From the NCBI GenBank assembly GCA_944385785.1, contig CALWYO010000069.1, positions 1 through 34,915 of the forward strand: DNA of 34,915 nt. The letters run 5' to 3'. The number at the start of each line of letters is the position of its first letter. Position 1 is the stretch's first letter. This DNA comes from an uncultured Oscillospiraceae bacterium. GTDB taxonomy: Bacteria; Bacillota; Clostridia; Oscillospirales; Oscillospiraceae. Under the pieces are notes generated by a model, which was given only the letters and a program-made list of their open reading frames with translations, was not told the DNA's origin and did not search any database. Both the position numbers and the translations under genes were made by a program. Of the stretch, positions 1 through 6,988 are shown piece after piece.

Positions 1-61
1 CTCATGTTTCCTATCCATATTTTTTACTCTAATTTGCAGACACAAGATCTAAGCTGCACCG

Positions 62-75
62 CTATATTAATATAG
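62..75. repeat. 14-bp AT-rich perfect palindrome
   Basis: CTATATTAATATAG is a perfect palindrome just downstream of the GGGtGRT gene. It has no GC-rich stem or T-run, so it is not a convincing terminator. It may be an operator for a gene starting at the left edge: an ATG on the minus strand at bases 5-3 is preceded by a weak AGGA. Bases 1-100 otherwise show no gene. Confidence 0.25.
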
Positions 76-100
76 GTCAGATTCCCGTGCGTAAGCCATT

Positions 101-1102
101 TTATATGTTGAGTGCTTCATTAACAGCGACTGCAACAGCAACTGTGGCACCGACCATGGGGTTGTTGCCCATTCCCAGGAAGCCCATCATCTCAACATGA
201 GCGGGAACAGAAGAAGAACCGGCGAACTGTGCATCAGAGTGCATACGACCCATTGTGTCAGTCATACCGTAGCTGGCAGGTCCAGCAGCCATGTTATCCG
301 GATGGAGGGTACGACCTGTGCCGCCGCCGGAAGCCACTGAGAAGTATTTTTTGCCCTGCTCGACGCACTCTTTCTTATATGTACCTGCAACAGGGTGCTG
401 GAAGCGTGTCGGGTTAGTGGAGTTGCCGGTGATTGAGACATCGACGCCTTCTTTGTGCATGATAGCAACGCCTTCACGTACATCGTCAGCGCCATAGCAG
501 CGGACAGCGGCACGCTCACCATCAGAATAAGCTATCTCGCGGACAATCTTCAGCTCGCCAGTGTAGTAGTCAAACTGGGTCTGAACATATGTGAATCCGT
601 TGATTCGGGAGATTATCTGAGCGGCGTCTTTTCCAAGACCGTTGAGTATAACACGCAGAGGTGTTTTACGGGCTTTATTTGCGTTCTTGGCGATACCGAT
701 TGCGCCCTCGGCAGCGGCGAAAGACTCGTGGCCTGCAAGGAATGCAAAGCATTTAGTATCGTCTCTCAAAAGCATGGCGCCAAGATTTCCGTGGCCAATA
801 CCGACTTTTCTATCATCTGCAACTGAGCCTTTAATGCAAAAAGCCTGAAGACCTATGCCTATTGCTTCAGCAGCGTCGGCAGCAGTCTTAACACCCTTTT
901 TAATGGCGATAGCAGCGCCCATGGTGTAAGCCCAGCATGCGTTCTCAAAAGCGATGGGCTGAATTCCCTTGACAATTGTGTATGGATCAAAACCCAGGTC
1001 ATTGCAGATTTTTTTGCATTCTTCAAGGTCAGCAATACCGTACTCAGCGAGGACGGAATTAATATTGTCAATCCTTCTTTCGTAACTCTCAAAAAGTGCC
1101 AT
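101..1102 (-). CDS. GGGtGRT family protein
   Basis: 333 residues. The family-defining GGGTGRT string is present within SVASGGGTGRTLHPDNM near residue 260, in a glycine-rich C-terminal half that also contains MGFLGMGNNPMVGA. No signal peptide or membrane segment is visible, so it is probably cytosolic. The family is conserved in anaerobic Firmicutes, and as far as I know its biochemical role is not established. The start is supported by AAGGAGG seven to eight bases before the ATG. It lies 15 bp downstream of a NifU-like Fe-S scaffold gene on the same strand, so the two are almost certainly co-transcribed. The pairing suggests a role linked to an Fe-S or metal cofactor, but this is inference. 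No clear intrinsic terminator follows the stop. Confidence 0.9.
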   Translation of the reverse strand: MALFESYERRIDNINSVLAEYGIADLEECKKICNDLGFDPYTIVKGIQPIAFENACWAYTMGAAIAIKKGVKTAADAAEAIGIGLQAFCIKGSVADDRKVGIGHGNLGAMLLRDDTKCFAFLAGHESFAAAEGAIGIAKNANKARKTPLRVILNGLGKDAAQIISRINGFTYVQTQFDYYTGELKIVREIAYSDGERAAVRCYGADDVREGVAIMHKEGVDVSITGNSTNPTRFQHPVAGTYKKECVEQGKKYFSVASGGGTGRTLHPDNMAAGPASYGMTDTMGRMHSDAQFAGSSSVPAHVEMMGFLGMGNNPMVGATVAVAVAVNEALNI

Positions 1103-1117
1103 TATTCTGTCCTCCTT

Positions 1118-1810
1118 TTATTCTTCACGCGGGTCGATGTAGCGGACAGCGTCAGCAAAACGGCCGTAAGTGCCGGAGGCAGCTTTCATAGCCTCGTTGG
1201 CGTCGGTACCCTTCTTGATCGCCTCCATCATCTTTCCGATATGTACGAACTCATAGCCAATAATCTGATCATCGGCGTCCAGAGCAAGACGTGTAATATA
1301 ACCTTCGGTGAGTTCCAGATAGCGTGGACCTTTTGCCTTAGTTGCGAAAATAGTTCCAACCTGGCCGCGAAGACCCTTACCCAGATCCTCAAGTGATGAA
1401 CCTATGGCAAGTCCATCCTCAGAGAAAGCGGACTGGCTGCGTCCGTATACGATCTGTAGGAACAGCTCACGCATAGCAGTGTTGATTGCATCACACACAA
1501 GGTCGGTATTCAGAGCTTCAAGGATGGTTTTACCAATGAGGATTTCGCCAGCCATGGCAGCGGAATGGGTCATGCCAGTGCATCCCAATGTCTCAACAAG
1601 AGCTTCCTCAATGATACCATTTTTTATTTTGAGGCTCGGCTTGCAAGCGCCCTGCTGAGGAGCGCACCAGCCGACACCGTGGGTAAATCCACTGATATCG
1701 CTGATCTCCTTGGCCTGTACCCATTTGCCCTCTTCAGGGATAGGGGCAGGGCCGTGATATGCGCCTTTTGCGACGCACGTCATCTTCTCCACTTCTGCAG
1801 TATAAGTCAT
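1118..1810 (-). CDS. NifU-like iron-sulfur cluster assembly scaffold protein
   Basis: 230 residues, resembling the NifU N-terminal/IscU-like scaffold fold but longer than classical IscU (about 130 residues). Cysteines occur in GVGWCAPQQGACKPSLKI and in ETLGCTGMTHSAA; the latter matches the family pattern of a cysteine in a GC-x-x-x-x-S/A segment followed by a GK-T-EA helix (IGKTILEAL). The C-terminal about 100 residues (from GLRGQVGTIFATKAKGPRY on) are not part of standard IscU. It is the first gene of a two-gene operon with the GGGtGRT protein, with AAGGGAG six bases before the ATG and a sigma-A promoter at 1886-1914. Fe-S scaffold function is inferred from the family; a dedicated partner role for the downstream protein is plausible. 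Confidence 0.8.
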   Translation of the reverse strand: MTYTAEVEKMTCVAKGAYHGPAPIPEEGKWVQAKEISDISGFTHGVGWCAPQQGACKPSLKIKNGIIEEALVETLGCTGMTHSAAMAGEILIGKTILEALNTDLVCDAINTAMRELFLQIVYGRSQSAFSEDGLAIGSSLEDLGKGLRGQVGTIFATKAKGPRYLELTEGYITRLALDADDQIIGYEFVHIGKMMEAIKKGTDANEAMKAASGTYGRFADAVRYIDPREE

Positions 1811-1885
1811 GTTGTGCTCCCTTCTTCTTGGTGTTGTTCAATGTACAGGCTGGTAAGTCCGTACGCCTTTAATTTACCGACAAAA

Positions 1886-1914
1886 ATTATACCAGTCCTG
1901 AGAAGGGAAGTCAA
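1886..1914 (-). promoter_or_regulatory. Sigma-A promoter of the NifU-like/GGGtGRT operon
   Basis: On the minus strand TTGACT (1909-1914) and a perfect TATAAT (1886-1891) are separated by 17 bp. Transcription would begin near 1879, giving a leader of about 70 nt before the ATG at 1810. Confidence 0.75.
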
Positions 1915-1956
1915 TAATTCTCGCCGCCATGGCAAGGGAATGTTGTCGAAAAAATA

Positions 1957-1980
1957 TCACCGGAGCGTAAGCTCCGGTGA
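1957..1980 (-). terminator. Intrinsic terminator of the padR-DUF1700-DUF4097 operon
   Basis: A 10-bp stem TCACCGGAGC (1957-1966) pairs with 1971-1980 around a four-base loop. On the minus strand it is followed by TATTTTTTC. It lies 15 bp past the DUF4097 stop codon. Confidence 0.85.
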
Positions 1981-1994
1981 AAATATGGTATTTG

Positions 1995-2954
1995 TTATTT
2001 GGCCTGTACGTCAATATTGCCGCTTGTCGTATTTACAAATATATTGATATTGCCGCCGTAGTGTATAGCAGGCAAGTCTATATCTCCGGAATTTGAGGTA
2101 GCATTTATAAAATAACTTTCAGGAGCGCCTTCCAGCGTGAACTCAACATCGCCGGATACGGCCGACAGCTGAGCGCTGCTGCTGACAGAAAATTGACCTA
2201 TTTCTATATCCCCGCTTGTGCTTCTCGCTGTAAATTCATTGCTATTGGCTCTCTCCATGTGTATGTCTCCCGAGGTGGAACGGACATACATGGATTTGGA
2301 ATATACAGCTCCGGTATCAAGGCTGCCGCTTATTGTCTCCAGAGCACAGCTGTTGTCAACAGTTAGATCTTCCAGCTCTATATCTCCGGAAGAAGATGAA
2401 GCGCGGAGTTCCTGGCAGTTAAGATCATCTATTGATATATTCCCGCTTTTAACATCGACTGACAGGGAGGAAGAAGAACCTATCTTGACTTCCACATCTC
2501 CTGAAGTGGATTCTATATTGATTTCAGGTTCAAATCCTTCAGGCAGCAGCACTTGCAGATCTGTGTTGTGACTACGGCCAAAGTTTATTGATACAAGTTT
2601 AAAATCCCAGTCGAGATGGGAATCATAGTTGACCGATAAGACATCCCCGTCGAGATTTACACTGTAACTGTCGGCAATATCCTGAGAGTAGGTTACATGT
2701 ACCATATTGTCTGAGGATAGCCCCAGTTCAATATTGTGCCATGTATCAGATATATCAATTGACTCCACGTCAGAGGGCGAGAAAATTTCAGTGACAGTTT
2801 CAGCGTCACTTCTTGAACCGTCCAGATCGATGAGGAAGTACTTAGTCTCTATGTCCAGGGCGTATATGTCTGAGCCGGAGGCAAAGAAACCTATGGCAAA
2901 TATTACTATGCCAAATGTGATTAGGGCACACCCGATATATAAGAGCTTTTTCAT
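1995..2954 (-). CDS. DUF4097 beta-strand repeat membrane protein
   Basis: 319 residues. An N-terminal hydrophobic segment (about residues 4-26) is likely an uncleaved anchor or signal, followed by an extracellular domain built of short beta repeats. The repeat motif S-x-SGDI/V-x-[IVL] recurs roughly every 18-22 residues (ESTSGDVEVK, RSTSGDIHME, RSTSGDIEIG, AVSGDVEF, NSGDIDL, TTSGNIDV), the hallmark of DUF4097, which forms a right-handed beta-helix-like stack. The start ATG overlaps the stop of the upstream DUF1700 gene by ATGA, showing translational coupling. PadR-DUF1700-DUF4097 is a common Firmicutes cassette; the proteins are thought to be envelope-associated and envelope-stress related, but no enzymatic function is known. 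Confidence 0.9.
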   Translation of the reverse strand: MKKLLYIGCALITFGIVIFAIGFFASGSDIYALDIETKYFLIDLDGSRSDAETVTEIFSPSDVESIDISDTWHNIELGLSSDNMVHVTYSQDIADSYSVNLDGDVLSVNYDSHLDWDFKLVSINFGRSHNTDLQVLLPEGFEPEINIESTSGDVEVKIGSSSSLSVDVKSGNISIDDLNCQELRASSSSGDIELEDLTVDNSCALETISGSLDTGAVYSKSMYVRSTSGDIHMERANSNEFTARSTSGDIEIGQFSVSSSAQLSAVSGDVEFTLEGAPESYFINATSNSGDIDLPAIHYGGNINIFVNTTSGNIDVQAK

Positions 2955-3562
2955 TGCACAGTCTCCTTCCTGCCGATTATCTTGCGCTTAATCCATCTGA
3001 AAAACGGCGCTATAAGCCCTGCCAACTTAACAGAGAGATATTTAGCTGCCGGTACGAGAAGCAATCCGATGCCGATGCACACAGCGCCGGCGCCCAGCAG
3101 CATAAGCCTGGGAGATATCGCCTGATACGGGAGGATGAAGCCGCCGATAATCACTGCGATGCCGCCCACAACCACAGATATCACCACTGCAAAGAGTGAG
3201 ATAATAAGAGACCAGATGACTACATATACCGAGACTATTACCGCAAACAGCGAGATAAGCAGCGCCAACCAAATCGGAGAGCCGCATATTGCCAGAACTA
3301 TCCACAAGGTTTTGCTGGATGACCGCTCCTTGGTGACCTTTACTTTTTGACGCATTATAGTAGTCAGCGGCAGTGACTCTTCTATCTCACGTACAATTGT
3401 GTCAAGATCGCCCATCGCAGCTACGGCTTCTTCTTCAGTGGCGCCGTCTTCCATCCTGTCGTCTATGGCCTCACTGTAGAAGTCTACCGATTTTTTGACC
3501 TCCTCATAGGGGAGGTAACCCAGCCGATGGGAGAGCTGGGACAAGAACTCACTCTTTGACAT
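2951..3562 (-). CDS. DUF1700 (HAAS domain) membrane protein
   Basis: 203 residues from the internal ATG at 3562 (MSKSEFLSQL). A longer open frame exists upstream, but it would run through the padR coding region; MSKSEFL matches the family N-terminus. Residues 1-65 are the HAAS signalling domain (helical, with LGYLPYEEVKKSVDFYSEAI and GATEEEAVAAMGD). Several hydrophobic helices follow from about residue 85 to 180 and a basic C-terminus ends the protein. In related cassettes HAAS-domain proteins are partners of PadR-type regulators. It overlaps padR by 14 nt and the DUF4097 gene by 4 nt. Confidence 0.88.
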   Translation of the reverse strand: MSKSEFLSQLSHRLGYLPYEEVKKSVDFYSEAIDDRMEDGATEEEAVAAMGDLDTIVREIEESLPLTTIMRQKVKVTKERSSSKTLWIVLAICGSPIWLALLISLFAVIVSVYVVIWSLIISLFAVVISVVVGGIAVIIGGFILPYQAISPRLMLLGAGAVCIGIGLLLVPAAKYLSVKLAGLIAPFFRWIKRKIIGRKETVQ

Positions 3563-3875
3563 CGTTGTCCTCCTTAATGAACTGATATGCCCGCATAACA
3601 TCTTCCCATTCTCCCAGAAATTCCTGAATGCGGGAAAGTCCGTTATCTGTGATGCTGTAGTATTTGCGTAGCCGCCCGTTGTGCTCAACAGAATAGACCG
3701 TAAGACACTGGGCTGCCTCAAGGCGTTTAAGTATAGGGTATAATGTGGATTCTGATATTGTGACGTATCCGCTTAGATCCTTAACTATCTGATATCCGTA
3801 GGAGTCGCCTTTGGAGAGAGCCTTGAGAACACACACGTCTAATAGACCTCGCTTTAATTGTGCATCCAATTTCAT
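3549..3875 (-). CDS. PadR family transcriptional regulator
   Basis: 108 residues, the size of the small (PadR-s1) subfamily: a winged helix-turn-helix (LLDVCVLKALSKGDSYGYQI, then SESTLYPILKRLEAAQCL) and a short C-terminal dimerization helix. The SYGYQI and STLYPILKRLE signatures are typical. It is first in a three-gene operon with membrane proteins and is expected to repress its own operon; a near-perfect palindrome sits between the promoter elements upstream. The ligand is unknown. Confidence 0.92.
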   Translation of the reverse strand: MKLDAQLKRGLLDVCVLKALSKGDSYGYQIVKDLSGYVTISESTLYPILKRLEAAQCLTVYSVEHNGRLRKYYSITDNGLSRIQEFLGEWEDVMRAYQFIKEDNDVKE

Positions 3876-3889
3876 ACCCCCTGTCGGAC

Positions 3890-3921
3890 TATATTATGTA
3901 ACGCATAGTATAATTTGTCAA
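3890..3921 (-). promoter_or_regulatory. padR promoter with embedded palindromic operator
   Basis: On the minus strand TTGACA lies at 3916-3921, with an AT-rich -10 (ATAATA, 3892-3897, spacer 18, or TAATAT, 3891-3896, spacer 19). Between them 3890-3912 form an imperfect inverted repeat, TATATTATG-taacg-CATAGTATA, nine-base arms with one mismatch. The position between -35 and -10 is ideal for autorepression by PadR. Binding is inference. Confidence 0.6.
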
Positions 3922-3947
3922 GAGGTATTTTGATTATTTATAAAAAA

Positions 3948-3972
3948 GATAGGGCCGTTCTCAGGCCCTATC
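3948..3972 (-). terminator. Intrinsic terminator after the M19 dipeptidase
   Basis: GATAGGGCC (3948-3956) pairs with GGCCCTATC (3964-3972) around a 7-nt loop. On the minus strand it is followed by TTTTTTATAAA. It lies 15 bp past the dipeptidase stop. Confidence 0.88.
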
Positions 3973-3986
3973 CATGGAAATCGTAT

Positions 3987-4964
3987 TTAACTGATGGCGT
4001 CTTTCATGACCCTGAGGACATTATACCTGGCAATTTTGTCAATATCATCGGAACTGAATCCCTGATTTTTAAGTTCAGAGAACAGAAGTTCCATTTTTGT
4101 GCAGTCGTCAACGTCCAATTCCCCGCTAAAACCATCAAAGTCGGTGCCTATGGCCACGCATTCGATGCCGCCTACGTCTGCCATGTGCCTGGCATGGAGA
4201 GCAATACTCTGAGCGGATGTTTTCCTGGAACTTGTATCTGATTCTATAAAGCCGGGAAGGAAGTTGAGACCGGCGACGCCGCCTTTATCCGCCAGGGAGC
4301 GTATCATCTCGTCGGTGAGATTCCTTGGGCTTGGGGACAGGGCGCGACAGTTAGAATGGGAGGCGATAAAAGGCTTCTGACATATTTGCGATACGTCCCA
4401 GAAACCGCCGTCGGACAAATGGGATACGTCCACAAGTATGCCGATGTCCTGCATATATCGCACGGCGTCTTTGCCAAAAGGCTTGAGTCCAAGCGACATC
4501 TCCTCAGGATTTTTGGAGTTGGGATAGCCAAAGCAGTTCTCCATATTCCAGGTTAAAGCAATTGCCCGAAAACCCTGGTCATGAAATTTCCGCAGCATGT
4601 CTAAGTCGCCGTTAACAGCCCTTCCGTCCTCCATTGTAAGTACAGCTGAAGATATTCCGCGAGACATGTTTGCAGATATCTCATTACTGCTCCTTGCAAA
4701 TTCAACGCCAGAATACTTTTCGATTGACGATATAAATATGTCTCTCATGCGCTCTATAAATTCAAGATCGCTTATGTCCTCGCTTATCCCTTCTCTGGCA
4801 AAAGAACTTCTGGGAGGAAGAAACACAGCAAAAAATTGTGCAGCCACGTGGTTATCCATCCTCCTAAGATCAAGAGCCGCCTCCGGCAGGGATAATATAC
4901 CGTCAGGAGCGTTTGTAGAAAAAGCCGTCAATAATGTATCACAGTGCATATCTATGTAAGTCAT
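3987..4964 (-). CDS. Membrane dipeptidase-like metallopeptidase (family M19)
   Basis: 325 residues, close to the usual bacterial M19 length. The metal site is visible: HCD at residues 7-9 (MTYIDMHCDT), a glutamate in VLTMEDGRAV, histidines in VDVSHLSDGGFWDV and IASHSNCRAL, and an aspartate in AIGTDFDGF. Members hydrolyse dipeptides, including ones with D-residues, using a binuclear zinc centre. No signal peptide is seen, so it is probably cytosolic despite the family name. GGAGG precedes the ATG, a promoter lies at 4997-5024 and a terminator follows: a monocistronic unit. The substrate is not predictable. Confidence 0.93.
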   Translation of the reverse strand: MTYIDMHCDTLLTAFSTNAPDGILSLPEAALDLRRMDNHVAAQFFAVFLPPRSSFAREGISEDISDLEFIERMRDIFISSIEKYSGVEFARSSNEISANMSRGISSAVLTMEDGRAVNGDLDMLRKFHDQGFRAIALTWNMENCFGYPNSKNPEEMSLGLKPFGKDAVRYMQDIGILVDVSHLSDGGFWDVSQICQKPFIASHSNCRALSPSPRNLTDEMIRSLADKGGVAGLNFLPGFIESDTSSRKTSAQSIALHARHMADVGGIECVAIGTDFDGFSGELDVDDCTKMELLFSELKNQGFSSDDIDKIARYNVLRVMKDAIS

Positions 4965-4996
4965 ATTTCCTCCAGATAAAAAGAGAGTTTTATATG

Positions 4997-5024
4997 ATTA
5001 TACCACAAAGACCTGACTTGCCAA
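4997..5024 (-). promoter_or_regulatory. Promoter of the M19 dipeptidase gene
   Basis: Minus strand TTGGCA (5019-5024), 16-bp spacer, perfect TATAAT (4997-5002). The leader is short, about 25 nt. Confidence 0.65.
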
Positions 5025-5054
5025 GAGGTGAGAAAAAATGTCGGTGCAAATTCA

Positions 5055-5114
5055 GATAACTTTGTTATCCAGCCTGCATGAAATCCGTCCGGATTTATCT
5101 CCAGACGGATTTCA
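5055..5114. repeat. Two hairpins downstream of the PRK06851-type gene
   Basis: GATAAC-ttt-GTTATC (5055-5069) is followed by an 11-bp perfect stem, TGAAATCCGTC (5079-5089) with GACGGATTTCA (5104-5114). No T-run follows either stem on the minus strand, so an ordinary intrinsic terminator is not obvious. They may instead be 3'-end processing or stabilising structures for the gene ending at 5130. Confidence 0.45.
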
Positions 5115-5129
5115 CTGTGTTACGGTAAT

Positions 5130-6200
5130 TTAGGGCAAAAGTGCGGACAGATGCTCCCGTGCGAGAGAGACGACACCGTCGAAATTTACATAGGGGTTAT
5201 AAGTTTCTTCAAGCCGATCGTGATAGAATTTTGCCTCCTTGAGAGCAAGTATCGCCTCGTCCTGCAATGCCTGAGCCAGACGTGATTTCCTTCGGATTTC
5301 TCCTTTGAGTGAGGCGACTTTGTCTCGATCAGGTATTGCGTCCAGTCGTATATGGCGAAACGGTTTTGACGGATATGGGGATTTTGAAGTTTGACTCACA
5401 AATGCCAGTTTTAACTCAGGAAGTATCAGATGCTCAGTTACATCAGGAAAGATCGGAGACTGACAGCATATTATATCCCATCCTCTTTCGACTGCTGCGG
5501 CTGCAACAGCTTCTATTACGTAATGGGATAGACCAAGGCTGTTATCTAAGAGGTATATACGTTGGGCCAGTGATTCGACAGTGTCGAAGAAATAAACGGG
5601 GCCTTTACAAGTGATGGCGCTTATGAAACGTCTTGTTACTTTACCGGAGCTTTTGCCGGAATTTTTAATTTCTTTACTTATTATTCCTCTGATACGCCTC
5701 TCAGCAATTTTTACAGTATCAGCAGATGCGGTATCAGGTAATGTCTCCATAACTGAAGACATCGCTGAGATTAATTTAAAGGCTTTAGCATAGCACCCTT
5801 TGTATGCTTTTGTGTATTCGGACACTTTTTCCCGTTCCTGCTGGAGTGAAGACAAATTGTAAAAAGTGTTGAGGCTCACGTAATTACCGGCTGTGCCTGC
5901 GTATACAGGCTCCATTACGTGGGGCGATGTTCCATCCACATATCCTGTTTTGAGGGTAGGGAAGTAGACCCCATCAAGCGACTCTGGATCGCCGGAACAG
6001 TAGATGTATTCCACAGGCAGTCCCGCCTCGTGGATACCCGAGGCAATTATACGCATAAAAGTTGATTTTCCGCTCCCCGGTCCGCTTTTAATAATAAATA
6101 GCGAGTCGGAGTTTGGATCAACAAAATCTTCGTATAGAGAATAAAAACCGGAGGGAGAGTTGGAACCCAGAAAAAAACGGGCTTCAAGATTCGATTCCAT
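5130..6200 (-). CDS. PRK06851-type ATP-binding protein with a degenerate second domain
   Basis: 356 residues. A clear Walker A, IIKSGPGSGKSTFM, lies at about residues 36-49, followed by VEYIYCSGDPESLDGVYFP and VDGTSPHV. As I remember the family, members are tandem duplications with two P-loops. Here the second copy is recognisable by order and spacing (RIYLLDNSLGLSHYVIEA, then WDIICCQSP, LILPELKLAFVSQT), but the P-loop position reads DNSLGLSHY with no GK(S/T), so only domain one should bind nucleotide. No membrane segment is present. Function is unknown; the family occurs mainly in Clostridia. AAAGGG lies about ten bases before the ATG. It is flanked by the M19 gene and a 467-bp non-coding stretch. 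Confidence 0.75.
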   Translation of the reverse strand: MESNLEARFFLGSNSPSGFYSLYEDFVDPNSDSLFIIKSGPGSGKSTFMRIIASGIHEAGLPVEYIYCSGDPESLDGVYFPTLKTGYVDGTSPHVMEPVYAGTAGNYVSLNTFYNLSSLQQEREKVSEYTKAYKGCYAKAFKLISAMSSVMETLPDTASADTVKIAERRIRGIISKEIKNSGKSSGKVTRRFISAITCKGPVYFFDTVESLAQRIYLLDNSLGLSHYVIEAVAAAAVERGWDIICCQSPIFPDVTEHLILPELKLAFVSQTSKSPYPSKPFRHIRLDAIPDRDKVASLKGEIRRKSRLAQALQDEAILALKEAKFYHDRLEETYNPYVNFDGVVSLAREHLSALLP

Positions 6201-6293
6201 ATATGTAAGACCCTTTCATATTTGTTATAAGCGAAAAATAGCTTCAATCATAAATATGTTCGGGACATGTAGAACGCTCCGGAAAGTGCAAAT

Positions 6294-6354
6294 TAATAAT
6301 ATTTATAAATAGGGTGAAAGTTTCAAACTTTCACCCTATTTATAAATATTATTA
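6294..6354. repeat. 61-bp perfect inverted repeat
   Basis: Thirty-base arms (6294-6323 and 6325-6354) are exact reverse complements around the single central base C6324. The core AGGGTGAAAG/CTTTCACCCT is flanked by AT-rich arms, so either strand could form a strong hairpin bounded by A/T tracts. It may be a bidirectional terminator between the candidate RNA region and the gene ending the other way, but the lack of a loop and the arm length are unusual for one. No transposase or target duplication is visible. Confidence 0.9.
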
Positions 6355-6384
6355 TCTAATTGTGACTTGGCGGTATACAACTTC

Positions 6385-6393
6385 TGATATAAT
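6385..6393 (+). promoter_or_regulatory. Candidate extended -10 promoter for the structured RNA region
   Basis: TGATATAAT matches the extended -10 form TGnTATAAT on the plus strand; the -35 region (CTTGGC-like, 6366-6371) is weak. No plus-strand ORF follows, but a densely structured region begins about 100 nt downstream. Low certainty. Confidence 0.3.
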
Positions 6394-6490
6394 TAAAATT
6401 TGATACAAGCAGAAAAGCAGAATTCCTTTATGGAACATAACGGAACGCAACTGTATACATATTGGAACACGCTGCTATATCCACAAGTTT

Positions 6491-6668
6491 TTCTATGGTT
6501 TTCTATGGTATTTTTTATATGCGAAAGCATAGAAAAAATACCATTGCCGCTTTTGGCGGCACGGCCATAGAATCAAAGCGCGTGGGCTGAGACGGCCCAC
6601 ATGCGCGAAACTTCATGCGCCCCGTTCTTTTGCCTTTTTCATGGCGCGCCCCATGACGCATGAAGTTT
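6491..6668 (+). ncRNA. Candidate structured non-coding RNA
   Basis: No protein gene lies in 6201-6667. Bases 6491-6668 can fold into five helices: P1 6491-6498/6565-6572 closes a three-way junction with P2 (11 bp, 6506-6516/6533-6543, then 5 bp capped by a GAAA tetraloop at 6523-6526) and P3 (6545-6550/6556-6561). P4 is 6578-6587/6595-6606 with a two-base bulge, and P5 is 12 bp, 6608-6619/6657-6668, containing a 5-bp inner stem. The GNRA loop favours the plus strand as the RNA strand. The P1 5' arm is duplicated in tandem (TTCTATGGTT, TTCTATGGTA, 6491-6510), offering an alternative partner for CCATAGAA. P5 overlaps the spoIIID stop codon and is followed by TTTATATA on the plus strand. I do not recognise a known family. 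Alternatively it is an unusually long 3' UTR of spoIIID on the minus strand. Confidence 0.5.
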
Positions 6669-6916
6669 TATATACCTTTATATTTTCTCCTTGTTGCCAG
6701 ACCGCCTCTTATGTGCCTTTCGGCCTTATTGTACTCCAAGACTTCCTTGACCTGATCATAGAGTGCTTTGTCAATTGTCTCAAGACGCTCGCTCAGATCC
6801 TTGTGGACGGTGCTCTTTGATACGCCAAACTGTCTTGCCGCGGCACGGACTGTCGCGCGGTTTTCTATAATGTATTCCGCGAGCTCCAAAGCGCGCTCTT
6901 CGATGTTGGTCCTCAA
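6668..6916 (-). CDS. spoIIID: Sporulation transcriptional regulator SpoIIID
   Basis: 82 residues from a TTG start. The helix-turn-helix segment TVRAAARQFGVSKSTVHKDL is nearly identical to Bacillus SpoIIID, and the basic tail RHIRGGLATRRKYKG matches the second DNA-binding element. The annotated-style GTG codons at 6925 and 6922 overlap or crowd the AGGAG (6929-6925). TTG at 6916 lies 8 nt after it and gives MRTNIEERALELAEYI, which aligns end to end with the known N-terminus (M-HDY-IKER). SpoIIID acts in the mother cell under sigma E, repressing and activating many mother-cell genes. It follows the aromatic operon by 72 bp but has its own sigma-E-like promoter. Confidence 0.95.
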   Translation of the reverse strand: MRTNIEERALELAEYIIENRATVRAAARQFGVSKSTVHKDLSERLETIDKALYDQVKEVLEYNKAERHIRGGLATRRKYKGI

Positions 6917-6947
6917 TATCACCACTCCTGGAAAATCACTGTAGTCA

Positions 6948-6976
6948 ATGATATGCTCAGAAAGCGGAGATTATGA
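6948..6976 (-). promoter_or_regulatory. Candidate sigma-E promoter of spoIIID
   Basis: On the minus strand TCATAAT (6970-6976) matches six of seven positions of the sigma-E -35 (KMATATT). After a 14-bp spacer comes CATATCAT (6948-6955), matching CATACAnT at five of seven defined positions. spoIIID of Bacillus is sigma-E dependent, so the site is expected; assignment is from consensus alone. Confidence 0.5.
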
Positions 6977-6988
6977 AAGGGAAAATTG

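Noticed and set aside
6294-6668. Mobile element (MITE or IS remnant) covering the palindrome and structured region
   Set aside because: No paired terminal inverted repeats at the outer ends, no target-site duplication and no transposase fragment were visible.
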